NCBI GenBank assembly: GCA_963576565.1
Contig: OY755047.1
Location: 21,397,171-21,461,170, forward strand
Direction of reading: 5' to 3'
DNA: 64,000 bases
Source of the DNA: Aspidapion aeneum
Lineage: Eukaryota; Arthropoda; Insecta; Coleoptera; Brentidae
A program made the position numbers and the translations under genes. How positions within the stretch are numbered: position 1 is the stretch's first letter; every line of letters begins with the position of its first letter. Under the pieces are notes generated by a model. It had not been told where the DNA came from. It worked only from the letters and a program-made list of their open reading frames with translations, and did not search any database. Below are positions 56,847 to 64,000 of the stretch, one piece after another.

Positions 56847-57251
56847 TGGACCTACCTCGCTCCCGTTGAGGCCGATCGATGTCGTAGCGTTACCTTGAAC
56901 TTGACTCTTTAGATGCACGTCGGTCGTCGTCGTTGCCTCCTCGGATCCCTCCGCCCCTCGATGGGGGTACGCCACCCCCGCAGGCTGCTGCTCGGCGGCG
57001 CCTGACCACCTGTTGAGGCGGCACGTGGAGCCCCCGCCGCCCCAACCCCCGATCGGGGGAGTGCAACGCCTCGATTTCAGTGTCAAGGAAAACAGGGTGC
57101 CGGCTTCCGACGAAGTTTGATTGATGTTGACCGAGTTTTCAAGGTTCTTTTGCCGGTTTTTTCGGTTGGATACAAGACAAAGCGGTTCTTCGGTAATTTT
57201 GAAATCTTTTATTTTCCGAATCTTGTCGTTTTGGATGGATTTCAGTTTTCT
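56847..57251 (-). CDS. Candidate exon in a GC-rich island, product unknown
   Basis: A minus-strand frame is open for 135 codons between stops at 57252 and 56844. The plus strand is closed in all frames here. 56853-57090 is strongly GC-rich, against an AT-rich surround. Translation includes NSVNINQTSSEAG, 'CTPPIGGWGGGG', 'SGAAEQQPAGVAYPHRGAEG' and 'EEATTTTDVHLKSQVQGN'. On the minus strand a good donor, GAG followed by GTAGGT, lies at 56855-56850; CAAG followed by GTAACG upstream of it is a second. No clear acceptor or start codon was found. It lies upstream, on the same strand, of the BTB exon 38 kb away, but a link is only a possibility. The 57110-57250 part also resembles 57550-57750, so the upstream half may be repeat. 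Confidence 0.35.
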
Positions 57252-57760
57252 TTAAGTTTTTGGTCAAGGTTCAAGTTAGAATTCTTTTTGAACCTGAAAG
57301 AAAAAACAAATTTAGTAGTTATCTCACTGACAAGTCATTGATTTAAGGTTACAAGCTAATTTCCTTTGATAATTATTACTGTTTGGGGTCTAAATAGTAT
57401 CCGTAATTTATTTTTTTCTACGGTGGCTTAGTAGTAGTAGTAGTAGCCTAAGGGAGGCTCTACGCCTGGCGACTAGGCACATGAAGCGCCCCTTTCACCA
57501 CGGGGGTAATTACCACTTTACCCCCTTCATATCCGAGCGTTTTAATGGTGGCCCAGTTTTTAAGGTTCTCGACTAAGGGCTCTTCGTTTATTGATTTAGA
57601 AACCTCTTATCCGAATTTAGCTTTTTGAACCTAGATTTTGGTCATATAATTTTTTTTTAGCTTTGAAGGAGAAACACCGATTTGAGCCGAACCCCCACAT
57701 AAAAGCTTACAAAGCTGATTCCTTCTGATAATGGTACCCCTAAAAAAATATCTCAAACTC
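57110..57760. repeat. Diverged direct duplication
   Basis: 57130-57390 ('gagttttcaaggttctt', 'gaaagaaaaaacaaattt', 'ggttacaagctaatttcctt') is echoed at 57560-57740 ('gtttttaaggttctcg', 'gaaggagaaacaccgattt', 'gcttacaaagctgattcctt'). Confidence 0.45.
57428..57520 (-). mobile_element. LINE 3' end fragment, same family as 14599-15412
   Basis: In reverse complement it reads 'ggcgcttcatgtgcctagtc', 'gccaggcgtagagcct' and then a (TAC)n/(TAG)n tail, matching 15351-15410. Only the untranslated 3' end is present, so it is a severely 5'-truncated insertion. Confidence 0.8.
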
Positions 57761-58049
57761 AACCCAGTGAAATCTTCTTCAAACGCCCAATTCAGTCAGT
57801 CATTAAGGAAATAAATTATAATATGTAGGTATCAACATTTCCTTTTTAATAGTATCTAGTACTATTTTGCTCTAAACAATGATTTACAATCCAGTGGTGT
57901 TCGTAAGTTGGGTATAATAAGGATAAATCGCGCCGATTTCCGACTGTATTCGATTTATGCTGGTTGAGTTTCAGGTTCACTATAATTTTATAAGATTCTA
58001 GGATCAACCAATAGTCCCATCATTTAAAGCTATAGATAAAAAAAAGTAT

Positions 58050-58508
58050 TCTTCTTATGCGGATTGGCTTGGTTCCTTCGAGGATATTGATTGATGTTGT
58101 TGCTTCGCTATATATATTTGCTATTATATCTGTGATCTATTCGGCTATTAATTAAATATGCTTTTACTGCCCAGTGCTTAATGCTATCGAAAGCTTTTTC
58201 AAAGTCTATAAATGCAATATATAGTGGAATGTTGTATTCGTTGGTTCGTTCTATTAGGATTTTCATGGTTAATAGGTGGTCAACTGTACTGAAACCCTTT
58301 CCGAAGCCTGCTTCTTCTTTTGATTGATATCCGTCAAATTTTGTTATTAGTGTATCGGGTAATATTTTCGTGAAAAGCTTATAAATTACATTGAGGAGTG
58401 TTATAAGTCGCTAGTTTTTTAGGTCTGCTCTATTGCCTTTCTTGTATAGAATAATGGTTATGGATTCTTCCAGATGTTTGGGATTATTTTTTCTTTTGGG
58501 ATTTTATG
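58050..58508 (-). pseudogene. RTE-like LINE family 2, inverted 5' part (reverse transcriptase)
   Basis: On the minus strand: 'IILLYKKGNRADLKN', 'LITLLNVIYKLFTKILPDTL', 'FDGYQSKEEAGFGKGFSTVD', 'LYIAFIDFEKAFDSIKHW'. These are the fingers and palm of an RTE-like reverse transcriptase with the first catalytic Asp (FIDFEKAFDS). It ends at 58050 after 'gaaccaagccaatccgcata'. The next part of the same protein is found in the opposite orientation immediately to the right. Confidence 0.8.
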
Positions 58509-59300
58509 AAGGAGAAGAGGTGTCCAACAGAGTGACACAATATCTCCTAAACTATTTCCCCAGGCCCTAGAAGATATTTTTAAAAACTTAGATTGGGACG
58601 AAATAGGCATCAATGTAAACGGACAATACTTGAACCATCTAAGATATGCTGATGATATCGCCTTAGTAACAGATAAGAAAGAAGAACTGATAAAAATGCG
58701 GTAAGAACTGGATACAGCAGCTAAAAATATAGGCTTGAGTATGACCTGCACTAAAACTAAAATCATAACAAACACAGATGAAGATATCAGGATCAGAATA
58801 AAACAAAATAAAATAAAACAAGTAGAGGAATATATATACCTTGGACAAACTATTAAACTAAAAAAAGAAAACCAAAAAAGATGAGTAAGATTGGCCTGTG
58901 CAGCATTCAGTAAATTACAAAATCAAACAAGGATAAGGTAACAGAAGCCCAAAGATCAATGGAAAGACAAATGTTACATGTAAAGCTAGAAAAAACAGAT
59001 AGAAAAAGGAATGAATGGATAAGAAATAAAACAAAAGTAGGAGATGTCAGAGGAGAAGTAGCAAAATTAAAATGGATATTTGTCAGTCATAACTTCAGAC
59101 AGAAAGACGATCGATGGAACAAATGTATTGTTAACAGGAGACCTTGGGAAAATAAAAGAAGTAGGGGAAGATTTCAAATGAGGGTGGCGGACGATTGAAG
59201 AAACATGCGAGATCTAAAGGGATGAACACGGTGAAGAATGGAAGATATTGGGGATGCCTATATCTATCTATCTATCTATATGATAGATAGATAGATCTAA
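58509..59300 (+). pseudogene. RTE-like LINE family 2, sense 3' part
   Basis: Plus strand from 58509: 'aagaggtgtccaac' continues where the inverted segment stops, then KNLDWDEIGINVNGQYLNHL and RYADDIALVTDKKEELIKM (about 58585-58700), which contains the catalytic YADD box. Later 'EEYIYLGQTIKLKKENQKR' near 58825 and 'LEKTDRKRNEWIRNKTKVG' with 'KLKWIFVSHNFRQKDDRW' (58959-59198) match RTE C-terminal regions. It ends at a (TATC)n and (TAGA)n run at 59262-59295. Stops and frameshifts make it inactive. Confidence 0.8.
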
Positions 59301-59890
59301 GTATTTCCACTTGGGCACAAATAGTTTCCCAAAAAAATCTCCCAAAATCAATCTAGTAAAACCTGCTTAAAACCTCCTCCAAGTCCCCAAACCGTACATG
59401 TTTTCAGTTTTTTCCAAAAACTAAGCTTTCATACACACACCAAAGCAAACATTTAAATAAACATAAAAATGTCACTTTGGTTTTTCTCAAAGTAACGAAA
59501 AACTAAAGAGAGACTAATAAATTCTCCCTGTTTTTCTGTTTTTTGCCCATTTGGTTTTCAGGGAAGTGTGTACATATTTCGCACTAACTGCTTTTCGCTT
59601 TTTATCTTTAAAGTAGCTTGGCGAGATTGATATTTAGTTTTTAAGCTTTGTGACGATTTGTTAAGTTTGGGACCCTGCCAAACACCCTAAGGGGGAAAAC
59701 GTCGTGCTAAACTTACTATTTTGGCATTGGAATCGCCGTTCGGTTTTCACGTAAACATAGTATTTTAGTAGTTTGGAAACAGCCTTGTTTTTGACAGTTC
59801 TAGATTTCTTCTCATTCATTTTTCTCAAGTAAAAATAAACTAGGTTTTCAAGGATCTTAAAGAAGTTCTATAAAGATAGATGATGATTAT
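59301..59890. other. Intergenic, nothing recognised
   Basis: AT-rich sequence ending with a segment at 59826-59895 ('ctcaagtaaaa', 'actaggttttcaaggatctt') that recurs at about 60910 and 61350. Confidence 0.45.
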
Positions 59891-59896
59891 TATTAT

Positions 59897-60520
59897 CGGT
59901 GGAATGCAAAAGGATTGAAATACCGGGCAGCGAATTCAGTCCTGTGATGAGTATAAATACTTAGGTCTAAAAATTACTGTTGAAGGAACACTAGACAAAG
60001 CTATAAAAGATTGAAACGTACAAGGAAGAAAAGCAATAACTTTATTAAATGGAATAATTTGGGACCAAAGTATATCAAAACATAACAAAAAGCTTATATA
60101 TAACACCATTGTAAAAAGTATGGCCAATCAAGGATAGAACAGAAAAAATGCTTTCCGCTACGGAGATGGACTATTGGAGAAGAGCAGCCGGGAGATCAAA
60201 AAAAAAAAGAGTTACAAATCAAAGAATAAGAGAAATTATGACAGGGGGTGAACGTACTTTAGTGGATGATATAAGAACAAAACAACTGGTGTGGTACGGA
60301 CATGTACAAATAATGAATGACGAAAGACTACCTAAACAAATACTACAATAAAAACCAACTGGCCTAAGAAAACGAGGACGGCCAAGGAGAAGAGAGAAGG
60401 AATAGACAGTGAAATAAGAATAAGAGGCCTAGATGATGAATTATGGGCTAATAGAAACGAGTGGAGATTAGGTATCGGAAGACGTAGAACATTGTGAAAC
60501 CGATAAATATATATATATAT
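59897..60520 (+). pseudogene. 5'-truncated, mutated copy of the 2.8-5.7 kb RTE element
   Basis: Closely matches 5071-5731, from 'ggtggaa' to the 'aaccgataaatatatat' end. Damage includes a TGA near 60009 (AGA in the intact copy), a 23-bp deletion at about 60120 that removed the counterpart of 5300-5322 between two 'aagtat' words, a TAA near 60349 (TGG in the intact copy), and a short deletion near 60395. The frame at 60148-60351 is a surviving piece of the C-terminal region. Confidence 0.9.
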
Positions 60521-61560
60521 GATTATTATTATTCATATGAGAGTGGCCTTCCCTCGGTGACTACCAGTGAGTTTATGGTTTCTCACCACTGCATCCACAG
60601 TTCTCTAAAAAGTTAGATATCAGTTTAAGTGGGACACTGTTCAGACCATCTGAATCAATCTGAGGTTTACCGAAAGTATTCTGACGTAAACGTGCAATAG
60701 CCAACGTACAGTATATGTCTGACTGTTTCATCATCCTCCATACAAAGTCTAGATTCGGGCACTTCTATTAGTCCCATTCTGTTCATGGGCACTTTTAGTC
60801 GACAGTGACCCCTAGGAAGTCCAGTCACTATACGGATCTCCTGTCTGTCTTTCGACAATATCCTGTAATGAACTCTTTAGAGTGTCCTAATCATGCCCTC
60901 TTAATTTTCCTCATGTAAAAACAAACTAAGTTTTCAAGAATCCTAAAAAATTTTTATAAAGATAAATGATTTTGATTATTATTCATTTGTGAGTGGGCAT
61001 TGCAGCCCTTCAACTGCGACTACCAGTGGGTCTATAGTTTCTCACCACTGTATCCTCAGTTCTCCATAAAATTAGCAATCAGTTTAGGTAAGACACTGTT
61101 CAGACCTTCTGAATCAATCTGAGGTTTACCGAAACTGTTCTGACGTAAACTTGCATTAGCTGGACATTCGTACAGTATTTGTCTGACTGTTTCATCAGCC
61201 TCCATACAGAGTCTAGATTCGGGCACTTCTGTTAGTCCCATTCTGTTAATGGGTACTTTTAGTCGACAGTGATCCGTAGAAAGTCCAGTCACTATATGAA
61301 TGTAATGAACTCTTTAGAGTGTTCTAATCATGCCCTCTTAATTTTTCTCAAGTAAAAAAAAACTAGGTTTTCAAGGATCTTAAAAAAGTTTCATAAAGAT
61401 AAATGATGAAGATTATTATTTATATGTGAGTGGGCATTGCAGCCCTTCAACTGCGACTACCAGTGGGTCTATAGTTTCTCACCACTGTATCCACAGTTCT
61501 CCATAAAATTAGCAATCAGTTTAGGTGAGACACTGTGCAGACCGTCTGAATCTAGGAACA
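60521..61560 (-). repeat. Three tandem copies of a LINE 3' end plus linker
   Basis: Copies at about 60521-60890, 60965-61325 and 61405-61560 are in the same orientation and are joined by a linker with 'ctcaagtaaaaa', 'ttttcaaggatctt' and 'gataaatgatg'. Matching points are 60581, 61040 and 61477, giving spacings of 459 and 437 bp. Copies 1 and 2 encode on the minus strand 'TGLPRGHCRLKVPMNRMG' or 'TGLSTDHCRLKVPINRMGL', 'SRLCMEADETVRQILYECP', the tail region after RNase H in RNase H-bearing LINEs. Copy 3 lacks the coding part. An ATT-rich tail lies at the left edge of each copy. Confidence 0.85.
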
Positions 61561-62155
61561 ACATTTTTAAAAGCTATTGGGATCTTTAGTAAAAATTAAA
61601 AAAATTAATATTAAGTGTAACATGTCATTAAAGGAATAAAAAATATTAACTGTAAAATTTTAATAATTAGATTTTTTGTTTAAATTTAAAAAAGCTATTC
61701 AAACAAAAATTAACTTTTTATAAATAAAAAAAATATAGACCACCTTGACAAATGTATGTAACGTATCAGTTTTGACCTTTGATACCTTCTCTCAACATAT
61801 GAACGTCGAAGAGTGGGGTCAGACTTCTCTGGAAGTATGTACCTTAAACTTATACCGCCAAAAATTGCCCAATTTCGTTCACATCTAGATACATATGTAT
61901 ATCAAAAAACATGTAAAATTTTTATTGGTATATAAAAATGTTTTAAGGGAGACAATAGATAATTTTTTAATCATTACTTTATTAGTTTCAATTTGACCTA
62001 TTTTTTAGGCGAAATAGCTTTGAAAGGACTTTACCTTTCTTAACCATAGGTCCGCGGGCTAGAGAAGTAAAAAAATACTCTGCCAATATATGGGCACCTA
62101 ACCTCACACTAGGTACTATAGTTATAGTGTACATGTGAGCTAATATAACTAAAAA
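61561..62155. other. Intergenic, nothing recognised
   Basis: AT-rich without coding frames or obvious repeats. Confidence 0.4.
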
Positions 62156-62430
62156 CTGAAATATATTTTATTCAACTCCAGACTCAATTGCCTTAAACGC
62201 TAATTTTTGAAATCCACCCCCATCCTTTTGTTTAACTAAAATGTATTTTGTTTAGCTTCAGACTCAATTACCTTTCGTTTGATATCACACACGCCATATT
62301 TTTACTTAAACTCTAATTTTTAAAATCTACCCCCATCCTTTACAAAAAAAACTAAAATGTATTTTGTTTAACTCCACACTCAATTACCTTTTGTTTGATA
62401 TCACACAAGCCATATTTTTATTTGTCTTGT
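62156..62430. repeat. Three-copy tandem repeat, ~115-bp unit
   Basis: The unit begins 'aaatgtattttgttta', then 'ctcaattacctt', 'tgatatcacaca', 'gccatatttttat' and 'atctacccccatcctt'. Starts fall near 62159, 62239 and 62354; the first unit lacks the 'gatatcacaca' segment of about 35 bp. Confidence 0.8.
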
Positions 62431-62690
62431 GTTCGTTGTATGTTGTTCATTTTTAAATGGGACCATCTCGACCTAAGACTAGGTACCGAATTTCATTAAA
62501 ATCGGGCAAGCGGTTTTTGAGTTTTGAGTTATTCGCGTTGGTCGTTGCAGACAGACATACAGACAGACAGATAGACGGCGCGACAAAAAAGTTTTAAAAT
62601 CATCTGAAACGCAAAGATATAATTTTTTTCTTAAATCGGAGCAACTTTTTTTTCTCGAAAAACATACACTACTATGATATAGTAGTAGTG
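62431..62690. repeat. Dispersed repeat with tandem 'cagacaga' motif
   Basis: 'aaatcgggcaagcggttttt' followed by 'gcagacagacatacagacag' and 'gacggcgcgac' echoes the blocks at 14100-14180 and 44640-44750. Confidence 0.5.
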
Positions 62691-63620
62691 TGAGCTAAAA
62701 AAAAACAAAAATTTACCTGTTCTCCAAAATTTCCTATTCTTGGTTGGTGTTCTTAAAGGGCTTGATTTTATCGACCAAAAAATAAAAATTCGTTTAATGT
62801 CTTATATTCTATAAGTTTTACCAGTTTTAAAACACCACTAAAAAATAATTAACACATATAAAAATGGGTCTTACAATTTTTGAAAAAAAGTCATATAGTT
62901 TCTCTTTTTTAAAAAATCGCAAAACTTTTAAAAATATTTTTTTAAATTTAAATTTTCACTCCCGATTTTAATACTAGCTATCTAAAACTGAACTTGAGCC
63001 GAGCACTCAGTTTAGGGGTAGCTGCCTTTTTCGGAACCTCAACCGGTCGTTTGGGGGGTCCGAAATATACTAACTAAAATAACAATTTTGCACATTTCAG
63101 TGTCATTGGCTTTGATAAAAGAGGTTTGATCAGTTTACTACAACCCTTTTTACACAAACTCAACCTAGAACAGTTTGTTCCTTGTTTAGTTTATAAGAGT
63201 TTAAGCAAGAGGCATTAAAACCGCTAACTTTTGAAGCGCAAAATAGTCAAGGTTAAGCTATTCAACCTGGCTGCACCCTCATGTTTAGAGCTTTTTTTAA
63301 TGCTGTGAGATAAAAGAAGATAAAAATAATATTATGATTTGGAAGGAAGCGAAACGACGACACTTATAAGGGCATGACAATTGCATGGAAAGCATGCTTA
63401 ACTATCATTGAACTCATCTTTGTTTTATATTCTTAGCTGTAGTGTGAGCACCTCTTTTTCTACTGTATATAAATTTGGTGACTTGGACAAGTTGGGGGTA
63501 AAGAAGCGAACACGTATACACGAGGGTAATTGAGCAACTATTCCAACTCACCCTTACATCACCTTTATATTGTGTTTGTTACTTTGACCCATAGTTGTTT
63601 AGGGGAATGAGGTAACATGG
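62691..63620. other. Intergenic, no gene recognised
   Basis: AT-rich. 62980-63065 has a mixed-composition patch. No coding signature identified. Confidence 0.4.
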
Positions 63621-63634
63621 GATTAGACGAAGAC

Positions 63635-63795
63635 TTCAAACGATCCGTTAGGATCGGGGTGGGGGTGCCGATGCATGATGCAAGTGGCGCCTACAGTTAA
63701 CATGCACTTTCCCGCCACTCTAGGCGCCGCGCCGGCCGGCTTTGGAAGCACACAGTGGAAAAACAGTCGGGAGAAATCCCAATCTGGACTTACCG
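63635..63795. other. GC-rich island, possible promoter or exon
   Basis: A short block with 'taggatcggggtgggggtgc' and 'cgccgcgccggccggc', including a GGCGCC word on each side of a 'cagttaacatgcacttt' segment. A 60-codon minus frame spans it but has no motif. It is not related to the repeats noted here, so a regulatory or exonic role is possible. Confidence 0.25.
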
Positions 63796-63831
63796 ACACT
63801 TGCATTGTTAAATTGTGTGTGGGTTATTCAG

Positions 63832-64000
63832 TGGCGCATCCAGGAATATGTCTTGGGGTCGACCCGAGAGTTTTAGAGAGGCAAGAGTCTTGGGGTTGCA
63901 CGAGACTCCATGATGCTGTATTTTATACTATTTTATTCATGAAATATGTCAAAAATATTTTTACAAAAATTTGGCTTGGAGGGGGAGGCAGGCCCCGAGG
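63832..64000. mobile_element. Short hAT-like MITE, cut by the window end
   Basis: Starts 'cagtggcgcatccaggaata', contains 'atactattttattcatgaaa' and a G-rich stretch toward the window edge. It matches 16634-16793 in reverse complement. The far end is outside the window or at its edge. Confidence 0.65.

Overview
This is AT-rich, gene-poor eukaryotic DNA, most likely from an insect with a large, transposon-filled genome. The main support is a BTB/TTK-type domain exon of the insect BTB-zinc-finger class with a consensus splice donor. The density of RTE, RNase H-bearing and Penelope-like retroelements, pogo-like and hAT-like DNA elements and a long satellite fits too. A beetle is plausible but cannot be proved from sequence alone. 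There are no bacterial operons, rRNA genes or CRISPR arrays.

Host genes. One exon is secure: the BTB-domain exon on the minus strand (about 18600-19223), with an acceptor, start codon, 200 codons and a GTAAGT donor. Two GC-rich islands (about 56856-57251 and 63640-63790) stand out from the AT-rich background and could be exons or a promoter. Both are unproven. A tandem triplicate of a zinc-finger-bearing exon (9175-11221, minus) looks like a host gene or domesticated-transposase fragment; only the third copy keeps a clean reading frame.

Mobile DNA by region. 1-2 kb: decayed mariner-like pieces and an inverted repeat. 2.8-5.7 kb: an apparently intact RTE-type non-LTR retrotransposon of 968 codons; a 5'-truncated, mutated copy lies at 59.9-60.5 kb. 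7-9 kb: a decayed element. 12.8-13.8 kb: a long-inverted-repeat element. 14.6-15.4 kb: a 5'-truncated RNase H-bearing LINE with a 15-bp target duplication. 15.7-18.6 kb: foldback structures beside and inside the BTB gene. 20.7-28.9 kb: three-copy MITE family, a head-to-head tRNA-like palindrome, decayed satellite relatives, a 1.5-kb palindrome and an RTE-like fragment. 29.5-32.1 kb: pogo-like elements and a hairpin. 32.1-38.0 kb: a satellite of about 35 copies of a 169-bp monomer with higher-order structure. 38-52 kb: sparse, with a few hAT-like and pogo-like elements. 52-56.6 kb: a nest of MITE, Penelope-like fragment, FB-like foldback with a 9-bp target duplication, and a pogo-like element split by another foldback. 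57-62 kb: LINE debris, including a copy whose inverted 5' part is the signature of twin priming, and a three-copy duplication of a LINE 3' end.

No multi-gene pathway can be read from this window. The notable content is structural: a satellite whose probable decayed ancestors lie 8 kb away in the opposite orientation, and several foldback families of different architecture. All calls are from reading the sequence by eye; no database search was run.
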